A stretch of DNA of 16,909 nucleotides from JAAFHB01 sp037128295 (lineage in GTDB: Bacteria > Bacteroidota > Bacteroidia > Bacteroidales > Prolixibacteraceae). The position numbers and the translations under genes were made by a program. How positions within the stretch are numbered: position 1 is the stretch's first letter; each line of letters begins with the position of its first letter. Positions 1 to 6,912 of this stretch are shown here, piece by piece. Location: NCBI GenBank assembly GCA_037128295.1, contig JBAXWR010000157.1, positions 1 through 16,909 of the forward strand, written 5' to 3'. The notes beneath the pieces were generated by a model, which did not search any database, was not told the origin of the DNA, and worked only from the letters and a program-made list of their open reading frames with translations.

Positions 1-140
1 GAATCTTTATTGGCTGCACAAGATTAATGCAATCATAATTGATTAAGCTAGAATTTACTCAAATAGCCATTGCCGATTATCAGTTAAAAATTATTGTCTA
101 TAACATTGACCAGGAGGCAATATATCAATGGATAAATTAG
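1..140 (+). pseudogene. xisH: xisH remnant (fdxN-element excision controlling factor XisH family), internally deleted
   Basis: Two pieces of an XisH-like protein are visible in different frames. Positions 1-24 read ESLLAAQD, which fits the mid-protein XisH stretch (E-x-LLAAEK-like), followed at once by a stop. Positions 54-140 read FTQIAIADYQLKIIVYN and continue to a C-terminal YQWIN and stop, which fits the end of XisH. About 60 residues that should lie between them are missing, and the reading frame changes. The stop lies 13 bases inside the start of the next gene, the usual xisH/xisI overlap. The 5' part lies outside the window. The family is known mainly from cyanobacteria and is also found in some Bacteroidota. 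XisH resembles an endonuclease-like fold, but the real role outside heterocyst excision is unclear. Family assignment is from memory of the motif pattern, not a search. Confidence 0.6.
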
Positions 141-361
141 AAAAATATCGAAATTATATTCAAAGTATCCTCCAAGAATACAGTCAATATCAACCCTCCT
201 ATGGAGATGTGGAATTACAGTTAATGATTGATAGAGAACATGATCATTATCAATTAATGACTGTGGGTTGGAATGGAGAAAAACGCATTCATGGCATTAT
301 GTTACATCTTGACATTAAAAACACGTCAGAAAAACCAAGTGGATTCGTTTTGAAATCATAA
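128..361 (+). pseudogene. xisI: xisI, 3'-truncated (XisI family protein)
   Basis: The first 65 residues (128-322) match the XisI family well: an N-terminal MDKLEKYRN, a central YGDVELQ, DHYQLMTVGWN and a LHLDIKN block, in the expected order and spacing. XisI proteins are usually about 110 residues. Here the homology stops after LHLDIKN at position 322, and 12 unrelated residues follow to a chance stop at 361. Those last codons are antisense to the decarboxylase gene, so the true 3' end has been lost. XisI acts with XisH; in Nostoc/Anabaena the pair is needed for excision of the fdxN element, while its function in other bacteria is not settled. With xisH also broken, the pair is probably non-functional. 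Confidence 0.75.
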
Positions 362-1320
362 TTCCTGAACACGATCCATGACCAGCCAATTACAGAATCA
401 CAATACAACAAGGCTTTTCCATATCCGTCTGGATTCGGGTATTTATCCATCAGATTACGGACCTCTTCAACAGGATCAAATGCATTTGCATCCGTGGTTG
501 CCATTGTACACACGATTGAAGCGACAGGTATTTTTCTTTCTGTCAAATCTTTAAGAACTTCCTCAAGATCAGCCATATCCATTGCATTGGAATCAATATC
601 TGTCTTTATCCTGATGATATTGTCCATCCCCAGGCCCATCCAATCGGTACTGTTGAGCATCGTATAATGTGCCTGCTGGGAACAAATCACTTTTGCATCG
701 GTCCGTACCCCCTTATTTCGCGAATCAGGAAGTACCCTTGCAAGTGCATATTTCAGATGATAAGTCCAGCATCCTGAACCTCCATAGGTATAGATGCAAC
801 CTGCTTTTTTGGATTCCCATCCTGCCAGATTGGCGAGTATTCCTCCTGATTCCAATTCAGCCTGGTGGATGTTCCATGCATATTCGCCTTCGAGAAGATT
901 GGGTGCAAATATTTCGCACAATATTGCAGCAACAACTGCCGCAGTATTGCCCTGTGGCACAACATTGCACATGGTGAGCGGATGGCCCCAGTTGGGAAGT
1001 CCTTCAAACAATTTGATCATTTGTTTGATCACATTGCCAGAGGTATTCATCTTTTGACTTAAAGTAGAATCCTTTACATTCTCAAAATCAATCGTGAGAG
1101 CCGAATTTTTTCCCAAAAATGCAGGACCACCGACTTTTTCGGGCTTAAGATGATCTAACTCGCGGATCGCCTGATTGACTCCATCAGCAAGGGAATCATT
1201 CGCACCTTTAAACGGCGACGGAAAGGACTTGTGCATCTCAGTGCGATATCTGGCCCATAAGGGAGCACCTTGTTTTGAAGGATTCTGAATTGTTTGTTGA
1301 TTCTTTGCTTTCCCACTCAT
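289..1320 (-). pseudogene. PLP-dependent group II decarboxylase, 3'-truncated
   Basis: This is the N-terminal and middle part of a pyridoxal-phosphate-dependent decarboxylase (aromatic amino acid/glutamate decarboxylase-like fold). Visible hallmarks are a TYGGSGCWTYHLKYAL segment (PLP-phosphate side), SQQAHYTMLNS with the histidine that stacks on the cofactor, and YCDSVIGW at about residues 306-313, whose Asp should contact the pyridine nitrogen. Homology stops after NPLGFS (residue 331). The 12 residues that follow are antisense xisI. The catalytic lysine (normally in an H-K motif after the Asp) and the whole C-terminal domain are absent, so the product should be inactive; relatives are roughly 480-600 residues. 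The start chosen is ATG at 1320. The frame stays open to a TTG at 1362, but no homology supports that extension. The substrate cannot be told. The gene follows the small His-rich gene by 45 bases. Confidence 0.8.
322..328. other. recombination breakpoint joining two truncated convergent genes
   Basis: XisI homology on the plus strand ends at base 322, and PLP decarboxylase homology on the minus strand ends at about base 328. At most a few bases lie between them. Both genes are missing their 3' portions. This is a deletion or rearrangement junction, or possibly an assembly join. No insertion sequence end or duplicated target site is visible at the point. Confidence 0.65.
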
Positions 1321-1365
1321 AATGTGATCTTGATTATTTTGTAAAACAAATGATGTGACCAACTC

Positions 1366-1563
1366 TTATTTTACAGTATATTGTTTAACAATTTCATTCT
1401 GTGCCTGAACAGTATGAACGGTATGACTATTTGCCAGTAGGGTGCAGAGGTGGCCTTTCTCATGGTTCCCAGCTTCGTAATACTTTGATGCTTCATGGTG
1501 AAGTTTGGAAGCTTCTTCTGAATGTAATGCCGCTATTTTATGGTTATCGTTAATACTATTCAT
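1366..1563 (-). CDS. small His-rich, Ala/Glu helical protein
   Basis: This encodes 65 residues without a signal peptide or membrane segment. The sequence has a spaced pattern of His, Ala and Glu (LHSEEASKLHHEASKYYEAG, then NHEKGHLCTLLANSH) that predicts an amphipathic helical hairpin. Similar short proteins with HHxEAAxxH repeats and a central GNHEKA-like turn are common in Bacteroidota and Proteobacteria, with no established function; metal binding or a stress role is only a guess. It starts with ATG at 1563. The downstream decarboxylase begins 45 bases after its stop, so the two are probably one transcript. A promoter-like block (1630-1672) and a short palindrome (1594-1608) lie just upstream. 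Confidence 0.7.
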   Translation of the reverse strand: MNSINDNHKIAALHSEEASKLHHEASKYYEAGNHEKGHLCTLLANSHTVHTVQAQNEIVKQYTVK

Positions 1564-1593
1564 TGGAATTTAGTTTAATTGTGAATGTTTTTT

Positions 1594-1608
1594 CACATTA
1601 CAAATGTG
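1594..1608. promoter_or_regulatory. short palindrome upstream of the small His-rich gene (possible operator)
   Basis: CACATT-ACA-AATGTG is a perfect 6-bp inverted repeat with a 3-base centre, ending 31 bases upstream of the ATG at 1563. It is the size of a dimeric regulator site, but no regulator can be named and a chance palindrome in AT-rich DNA is possible. Confidence 0.25.
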
Positions 1609-1629
1609 CAGCAATGAGTGCTTATAATT

Positions 1630-1672
1630 GTTACATAGTCTTGTTAAGAAATTACATAATTCACACATCAAA
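1630..1672 (-). promoter_or_regulatory. repeated upstream element, copy A (candidate promoter)
   Basis: Read on the minus strand, this 43-bp block begins TTTGAT, contains TGTGTGAATTAT and ends TGTAAC. A second copy lies at 6719-6764 ahead of the pilin operon. The two share the 12-base core exactly and about 16 of the next 26 bases without gaps. Copy A ends 66 bases upstream of the small His-rich gene. No close match to the Bacteroidota housekeeping promoter (TTTG, about 19 bases, TAnnTTTG) was found here, so an alternative sigma factor promoter or an activator site is plausible. Confidence 0.4.
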
Positions 1673-1716
1673 GGATCAATAATAAAATGAGGCAGGTGAA
1701 AATCAACGATAAGCAA

Positions 1717-4368
1717 TTATTTCTTTGGCACCAATTTATGTTGTGATTTAGGACTAACTTTAGTCTCCTTTGGAATGGGGGGAACCACCTTGATCTTCAT
1801 ATTCTTCAAAATGAAATCAACGTCACTAGCTACATCGCCTTCCTCTAATATCTTGATAGTAAACTCTTTCTGTGATGGTTCTACAACAAAGTTTAAATCC
1901 TTTAACTGTGCGGAATCGATTCGGGCGACTAATTCTCCAGGTTCAAATCCCAGCCAGGTGAAGTATCCATCTGATTCTGAAAGTGTTTCAGCAACCATCT
2001 TCCCACTATTCTTATTATAAAACCTGATCAGGATTCGACCAATTCCCTTCATTGAATTATTTTCATCCTTATAAACCATACCGTTCACCTCACCTACCGG
2101 GAATATTGGGATATCGATGCGTTTAAACTGGTTAGGATCTATCAACACCTGATACTTTTGTTTTTGGAACCGCCACGCAATATTCTCCAGATCATTGTCG
2201 TTCAATTCAATGATATAGCTTGAAAATGCATTAAGATCGGGGATTCGCAGGATAGAATCTTTATTGGAGTCGATCATTTTGCCACCCAAAACTCTGACAG
2301 AACTCAATTTCACCTTATGTTCGCCGACATCAAAAAGTCCGTTGTTGTTTAAATCAAGAAAAGGGTATAGGACTATACCCCCTTTGGATAGGGAAGAATT
2401 ACTGCCCGTCTGGATGTAATGGTTTCCACCATTGAAAGCGAGGCTTCCCTGAACACTTTCTGAAATAGCAACGCTACCCCGGCTGATTGAAGCGGACAAA
2501 TTGGTTTTCGCAAAGGGGAGATCGTATTTCAAGTTTAAACTAAAGAGATTATCGCCGTTCCTTGCGTTCCTTTCATAAGAGATTGAAGCATATTTGTTGG
2601 TAATTCTTTTCTCAACAACTATTTTAGCGGCTAAAAGATTTCCCTGACTTAAATTGTATTGTGCCGAAGGGCTTATTGCAATTCCATTGATCAACCGGTA
2701 GGATAAAGATAAATTCGAGGATATATAGGTCGATTGAAGCTCAACCCAATTGAGTTGTGTTGACAGATTGGAACTGAATTCGGAATAATAGGCAGAAACC
2801 ATTATATTGGCCTGATTAGATGTAAATTGCTTATAAACAAACTGGGTGAAATCCAATTTAGCAAATCCGTTCAACTTTTTATATTTTAATGGCAACGATA
2901 CCTTTATCTTCCGTTCTTCGGATGGATTGAAATAGACAGCAAGCTGTCCATCTTTGTATCTGGTATATTCCATTTCCAGAAGTGCATCTTTTGAAAAATA
3001 CAAATCCATTAACCCTCTTAACCTGACCCTATAAGCATATTCACCATAGATTGTCAGTCTGTTAAATGGATGTATTGTAGTCATTACATATGGGATAAAG
3101 GTGCCATTTGCGATTGAAGATAAATACTCCAAACCGCCACCAACTGTTAAAATACGATTTATCCCATAATTAATTTCCCCTTTGCCAAACCTGCTTAAAC
3201 TGCTATCCTGCACAATTCCCACTGAAAGGCTATATTCAAATTCCTTTGGAGACATGATGGTGTAAGGTACATTAATCGTTCGATTCTCAGAATGTTCTTC
3301 ACCCAATGGCCCATAAAATTTCAATGTCAATGTCGTATATCCATAGACTACAGGGACTTTAAATACAAAAGCACCTGAAGGATCGGCCTTTGTATAATCG
3401 ACCAATACATTATTTATATAAAGTTCAACTGTCCAGTCGGGCTCTGTAAATTGGTTAATCGTATAATATCCGCTTGCCTTTCTTACAGAAGTAGCAGAAT
3501 TCCTGATTACAGCACCAACCACCGGAGAATTGATGAAAGAAACGGTTTGGTCCGAAATCCTACCAACCATGGCTTGTTTGATCAATGATTTATCGTTGTC
3601 AACCCATCGCCAAAGGTAGGACAATTGACGATTGTCAAATTTTTGACCGGAATAGGAATTTAAAGTGATATTGGCTTCACCATACAGGAGTTCAGTCCCT
3701 AATCCAAGGCTGAAACTATTTTGGTTTGAACCATTCGATATTTGTGAAGAAACAATAGACCAATCTACCATTCCGAACTTAAAAAAATGATAATTCCTTC
3801 CCATGATTGTATCTACCAACTCTTCCGCATTCAATTTTGACGTATTGGTCCGCAATTTTTCGATCCGAAGTTGTTTAATTAAGGGCAATTCAAAATTTGA
3901 AGTCAATTGTATGGACAGCGAACTGAAATCAAATGCCAATGTTATGCCAAATGCCTGTCTCAATAAAGATGATTCGATGTATAGCGCATCCATTTCTTTG
4001 ACCAGTCCATGTGGCGAATTAAACAGTTTATTGCCCACCTTAATTTGTTCGGTAGAATAGTCAATCAGATAGACCTGGCTTTCATTCTCGATGAAGCCTG
4101 AAATGCTATCCCCTTTAAGGCTTACCGTACTTGAGATTGTCAGTGTTTTGAATAATTCATCAATATTGATGTACAACAAATTGTTATTTGTGCATAAAAC
4201 ATCCAAATAAAAATTCTTGTACTCGTTGACCAATACAATTACGGGGATTTCATCATATACGAAAGAAGTATCGGCAGGAGCAACAATACTATCTTGCGCT
4301 TTTACTTGATATTGAGGTAATAATATAAATAGCAACAAAATAACAAACTTTCCAAATACAGTTTGCAT
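1717..4368 (-). CDS. fimbrial usher-like outer-membrane protein
   Basis: This 883-residue protein has a signal peptide ending near AQ (residue 25). An N-terminal domain (about 40-155) resembles the usher N-domain/stalk with a repeated YINIDEL/LYIESSLL pattern. A long beta-strand-rich region from about 195 to 655 fits a barrel. The best family mark is the plug-like domain at about 312-366 (VELYINNVLVDYTKADPSGA, then TLTLKFYGPLGEE), which matches the usher middle domain. The C-terminus is unusual: an Asp/Asn-rich calcium-loop-like segment (DLNNNGLFDVGE, about 672-683), a carboxypeptidase-regulatory-like beta-sandwich (about 758-820), and a Pro/Lys-rich tail. The role inferred is export and polymerisation of the pilins encoded upstream. 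The start lies 8 bases after the stop of pilin B, so translation is probably coupled. It is the last gene of the operon, and no intrinsic terminator is evident after it. Confidence 0.75.
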   Translation of the reverse strand: MQTVFGKFVILLLFILLPQYQVKAQDSIVAPADTSFVYDEIPVIVLVNEYKNFYLDVLCTNNNLLYINIDELFKTLTISSTVSLKGDSISGFIENESQVYLIDYSTEQIKVGNKLFNSPHGLVKEMDALYIESSLLRQAFGITLAFDFSSLSIQLTSNFELPLIKQLRIEKLRTNTSKLNAEELVDTIMGRNYHFFKFGMVDWSIVSSQISNGSNQNSFSLGLGTELLYGEANITLNSYSGQKFDNRQLSYLWRWVDNDKSLIKQAMVGRISDQTVSFINSPVVGAVIRNSATSVRKASGYYTINQFTEPDWTVELYINNVLVDYTKADPSGAFVFKVPVVYGYTTLTLKFYGPLGEEHSENRTINVPYTIMSPKEFEYSLSVGIVQDSSLSRFGKGEINYGINRILTVGGGLEYLSSIANGTFIPYVMTTIHPFNRLTIYGEYAYRVRLRGLMDLYFSKDALLEMEYTRYKDGQLAVYFNPSEERKIKVSLPLKYKKLNGFAKLDFTQFVYKQFTSNQANIMVSAYYSEFSSNLSTQLNWVELQSTYISSNLSLSYRLINGIAISPSAQYNLSQGNLLAAKIVVEKRITNKYASISYERNARNGDNLFSLNLKYDLPFAKTNLSASISRGSVAISESVQGSLAFNGGNHYIQTGSNSSLSKGGIVLYPFLDLNNNGLFDVGEHKVKLSSVRVLGGKMIDSNKDSILRIPDLNAFSSYIIELNDNDLENIAWRFQKQKYQVLIDPNQFKRIDIPIFPVGEVNGMVYKDENNSMKGIGRILIRFYNKNSGKMVAETLSESDGYFTWLGFEPGELVARIDSAQLKDLNFVVEPSQKEFTIKILEEGDVASDVDFILKNMKIKVVPPIPKETKVSPKSQHKLVPKK

Positions 4369-4376
4369 ATCGTAAT

Positions 4377-4898
4377 TTATTCCTGCTTGCAGGTGAAATC
4401 AAAGTTTCCCCGATAAACACCAGGTGGAGCAGTACCCGGAATATGAAGGGTCCCTCCTACCCTCAATGGGAAGACAAATTTACAATCACTTTTTATTGAA
4501 AAGCCTGAGCCATTGATTCCTCTATTTGTGGGACCGATATCGAGCGTGAGCTTACCACCGTTGCTGCTGGTCAATGTAGTTTTAGGATTAAACGAGAGAA
4601 TTATATTATGCCCCTCGCAAGATTTTATTTCAAAAATGGCAGGTTGAGCGATTGGAGCATTCGCTAACAGTATAACTCCACCAGTCGAAGTCCTGGTCCC
4701 ATCATATCCAACAGTAATAGTGCCACCAGAAAACCCCACTAAATAAAATGTACCAAAATGAATAAACTGAACAGCGGTAACTATTAATGATTTTTCTTTC
4801 TCTGCAGTCTGTGCAAGAACCTGAATGACAAGTAAATAACCAACCACAGGCAGAAGCAGGAATTTTTTAATCCAATTATTAATATTTTGAATTTTCAT
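4377..4898 (-). CDS. DUF4402-like pilin B (minor or tip subunit)
   Basis: This 173-residue protein has a signal peptide through about residue 30 (LVIQVLAQ). The mature part has the DUF4402 plan: an N-terminal beta strand then IHFGTF (residues 46-51), a GGTITVGYDGTRTSTGGV segment, an FEIKS strand, and a C-terminal PPGVYRGNFDFTC strand, equivalent to the usual AGxYxGTFxVTVxY ending. Three cysteines (94, 139, 170) set it apart from pilin A, which has one in the mature region; one disulphide is possible. It is read just before the usher, after a 206-base spacer that contains a 59-bp palindrome. Its position beside the usher and greater divergence suggest an adaptor, tip or anchor subunit, but this is inference. 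The start is ATG at 4898; the next in-frame codons give a good signal peptide. Confidence 0.7.
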   Translation of the reverse strand: MKIQNINNWIKKFLLLPVVGYLLVIQVLAQTAEKEKSLIVTAVQFIHFGTFYLVGFSGGTITVGYDGTRTSTGGVILLANAPIAQPAIFEIKSCEGHNIILSFNPKTTLTSSNGGKLTLDIGPTNRGINGSGFSIKSDCKFVFPLRVGGTLHIPGTAPPGVYRGNFDFTCKQE

Positions 4899-4960
4899 CT
4901 TTACCAGCTTCTTGCAATTTGTTCCTTTGTCCGTTAAAATTCATAGTTACAGTACCCTGT

Positions 4961-5019
4961 TAAAGTTTGACAAACTATACTTTATCCACTGTGGTTGAAC
5001 TACAATTTGTCAAACTTTA
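4961..5019. repeat. 59-bp nested palindrome between chaperone and pilin B
   Basis: Perfect 14-bp arms, TAAAGTTTGACAAA (4961-4974) and TTTGTCAAACTTTA (5006-5019), surround a 31-base centre. Inside is a second palindrome, CCACTGTGG (4986-4994), centred on the same base, 4990. With no gaps, about 24 of 29 base pairs match. In the transcript it would fold into one long stem. No T-run follows on the minus strand, so it is not a standard intrinsic terminator. A processing or mRNA-stabilising hairpin, an attenuator, or a dimeric operator are the main options. Confidence 0.8.
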
Positions 5020-5104
5020 GGTGATTTCCAGTATTATCTATGATCTGATCGCATCAATTTAATCTGTAAAACCTGTTGGTAAAAAATGAATTTAAAATCA
5101 GGCA

Positions 5105-5932
5105 TTAATCAATCTCAAGTTCAGCTTTTGCAAGAAGAACAGGCTTCTTTTCGTTGCTACTCATGTATTTCACCTTCAGTTTCCCATTTTTTAATTTTTT
5201 GCCTAAAGCATTGGCTAGGTTCAAAGTAATATTTCGCTTGTCAATGTTCGTATAGACTCCTACACCATTCATCATACCTACAGGATAAGGCTTGCCCTGT
5301 TTTGGTGCAAATTCAACTGCCAGATCTCCATAAAGGGATTTGTTGCCGGTTCTGTTTATAGCGAACTTAAGTGTTTGTATATCTTTTAGTTCGTTGGATA
5401 TTTTCATATCGCTCAGCGTTGATGCCATATTAACAGATCCGGAATAGATAATAATTGGGATACTGATCCCAAATACCGGAATAAGCTGAACCACTAATTT
5501 GGTAGAGTCGATTTTGACATCGGACATACCAAGTGGGGTATCGCCCTTTTCCGCCCTAAAAAATAGGTGGGAACGGTATTCGCCATCCACCATATCACTT
5601 TTTCGTGCATATTGTAGTTTAATAACCTGGGGTTTTCCTGGAGCTAATTTTATAATTCGTGGAAATATCCGCATATAGGGTTCGGCAAACATCTGACCTG
5701 CGTCGGGCTCTACAATATTCACAAAACTTCCATCCTCTTTCATATTTTTCTGGACAAATGAAATGGTATAAACGGCAGTATCTTTTCCAATGTTTACTAA
5801 ATTAAGTTCCTGCATCTGTTTTTTATTGTCAAACACCAGTCGTGCCGGTGAAATGATCAAATCTCCCTGAGCCAGGGATTGAAATGAAAAACCAAAAATT
5901 GGTATCAGCAAAAGCAATAATAATCTTTTCAT
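5105..5932 (-). CDS. PapD-like periplasmic fimbrial chaperone
   Basis: This 275-residue protein has a clear signal peptide (MKRLLLLLLIPIFGF, cleavage near residue 22). It starts in mature form with DLIISPARLVFD, the first strand of PapD-like chaperones carrying the conserved Arg. Later it has IIKLAPGKPQVIKLQYAR and DGEYRSHLFFRAEK, typical of the F-G region and of the alternative (sigma/archaic-like) chaperones, and a second domain beginning near SIPIIIYSG with NRTGNKSLYGDLAV. It should bind pilin subunits in the periplasm and deliver them to the usher. ATG at 5932 is chosen; the longer frame begins with TTG and adds nine residues ahead of an otherwise perfect signal peptide. It starts 13 bases after the pilin A stop. 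The gap to pilin B is 206 bases, unusually long inside this operon. Confidence 0.85.
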   Translation of the reverse strand: MKRLLLLLLIPIFGFSFQSLAQGDLIISPARLVFDNKKQMQELNLVNIGKDTAVYTISFVQKNMKEDGSFVNIVEPDAGQMFAEPYMRIFPRIIKLAPGKPQVIKLQYARKSDMVDGEYRSHLFFRAEKGDTPLGMSDVKIDSTKLVVQLIPVFGISIPIIIYSGSVNMASTLSDMKISNELKDIQTLKFAINRTGNKSLYGDLAVEFAPKQGKPYPVGMMNGVGVYTNIDKRNITLNLANALGKKLKNGKLKVKYMSSNEKKPVLLAKAELEID

Positions 5933-5945
5933 AATAATTCTGTTT

Positions 5946-6494
5946 TCAATTGTAATCAATGCTTATGTTAAAAGTTCCTGCATAGACACCTGCATTCTGT
6001 GATGCCATTGTTGTTAATGTAGCTCCAACAACAAAGCTATCGGTACCAGTTATGCTAAGTTTGCTGGTCAATGCATCGGCAGGTGCACCCAAAAACCTGG
6101 ATGTAAATGCACTAACGGTCACGTTATCAGGAGCAGCTACAGAAACACCCATTCTAAGGGTTACTGCTGCAGCAGGCAATGTAACTGCATACGTTGCTCC
6201 AATTTTACCTGTTACGGTATAGGCAGCATTGGTGGCCAATGGAACACTTGCTGAGCCATTCAGTCCACCTGTAAAAGTTCGGGCACCTGCCGTTGACAGG
6301 ATACATGTACCCGCAGCAATGGTCACTAAATTTATCGTACCAAAATGCAATTGAGAGGTTTGGGTAAGGGCAGCAGGAACTATAAAAACGACTCCAGCGG
6401 GTGTATTTAAAGTTGAGGATGTTTGGGCTTTTAAAGTAGTTGCCATACCTGTCATAAGAACGACAGACAGGAGCATCATAAATAATTTTGTCAT
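5946..6494 (-). CDS. DUF4402-like pilin A (probable major subunit)
   Basis: This 182-residue protein has a signal peptide ending near AQ (residue 24). The mature region is Ala/Thr/Ser/Val-rich, as in major pilins. DUF4402 marks are LHFGTI (49-54), a GARTFTGGL segment, AAYTVTGKIGATYAVTLP, LSITGTDSFVVGATL and a final AGVYAGTFNISIDYN strand, in the canonical order. It has one cysteine in the mature region (64), so no intramolecular disulphide. It is the first gene of the operon, which fits the most abundantly made subunit. The ATG at 6494 is preceded on the message by an A/T-rich leader. DUF4402 proteins have been linked to chaperone-usher gene sets, which agrees with the next gene. Self-assembly by donor-strand exchange is inferred. 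Confidence 0.8.
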   Translation of the reverse strand: MTKLFMMLLSVVLMTGMATTLKAQTSSTLNTPAGVVFIVPAALTQTSQLHFGTINLVTIAAGTCILSTAGARTFTGGLNGSASVPLATNAAYTVTGKIGATYAVTLPAAAVTLRMGVSVAAPDNVTVSAFTSRFLGAPADALTSKLSITGTDSFVVGATLTTMASQNAGVYAGTFNISIDYN

Positions 6495-6912
6495 ATTACT
6501 TTCAAATTAAATTTATTTTTCATGTTGATTTTGCATATCAGAAAGTGTTTCAGGTCATTTGATAACGAAAAACAAAGCGGTTTGCTATGCGACTTGCCTG
6601 AGTTCAATATTAAGTCATCTTAATTTTCCCTTTCATTTACTTGACAATTAATTTTGTTCGAAGACTGATCAGAATTAAATTTTCACTCACGAAAGTACCT
6701 GACTTCATTCAGCAAAGAGTTACACTATCTTAGTAAATGATTGTATAATTCACACAAATTCAAATGAGTAGAGAAATTTAAAATGAATAGTTTTACAATT
6801 ACAGATTAAAGAATCCTCATTCCTTGATATCCCGCTCCCCAAGGTTGCAGAAGAAGCTCATTCAAAAATTGTTATATGATGAGTTTATGCACTCTTACTA
6901 AAAAACTAGTGA
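6495..6912. other. non-coding leader upstream of the pilin operon
   Basis: About 420 bases with no convincing gene on either strand. It contains the second copy of the repeated upstream element (6719-6764). A roughly 19-codon open stretch on the minus strand (about 6812-6870, reading LLLQPWGAGYQGMRIL then stop) looks protein-like, but no family is recognised, and it may be a chance frame or the eroded end of a lost gene. No RNA gene was recognised. Together with the inverted repeat and fossil to its right, it makes a 685-base gap between coding regions. Confidence 0.5.
6719..6764 (-). promoter_or_regulatory. repeated upstream element, copy B (candidate promoter of the pilin operon)
   Basis: On the minus strand the block reads TTTGAATT, then TGTGTGAATTAT, and ends GTGTAAC. 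It matches copy A (1630-1672) in the 12-base core and at the distal TGTAAC at the same spacing. It ends 224 bases upstream of the pilin A start, which would imply a long 5' untranslated leader if it is a promoter. Confidence 0.4.

Noticed and set aside
669..1062. Several overlapping 65-102 codon frames inside the decarboxylase
   Set aside because: They are shadow frames of the well-supported minus-strand decarboxylase; none resembles a known protein.
1321..1362. Longer decarboxylase start at 1362
   Set aside because: The codon there is TTG, and the added 14 residues have no family support; ATG at 1320 is preferred.
5933..5959. Longer chaperone start at 5959
   Set aside because: The codon is TTG, and the extension would precede a complete signal peptide that begins at ATG 5932.
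6642..6675. TTGACA on the plus strand as a sigma-70 type promoter
   Set aside because: No matching -10 box at a suitable distance and no plus-strand gene downstream.
6812..6870. Short minus-strand open stretch reading LLLQPWGAGYQGMRIL then stop
   Set aside because: It looks protein-like, but only about 19 codons are open, no start or family was recognised, and chance cannot be excluded.
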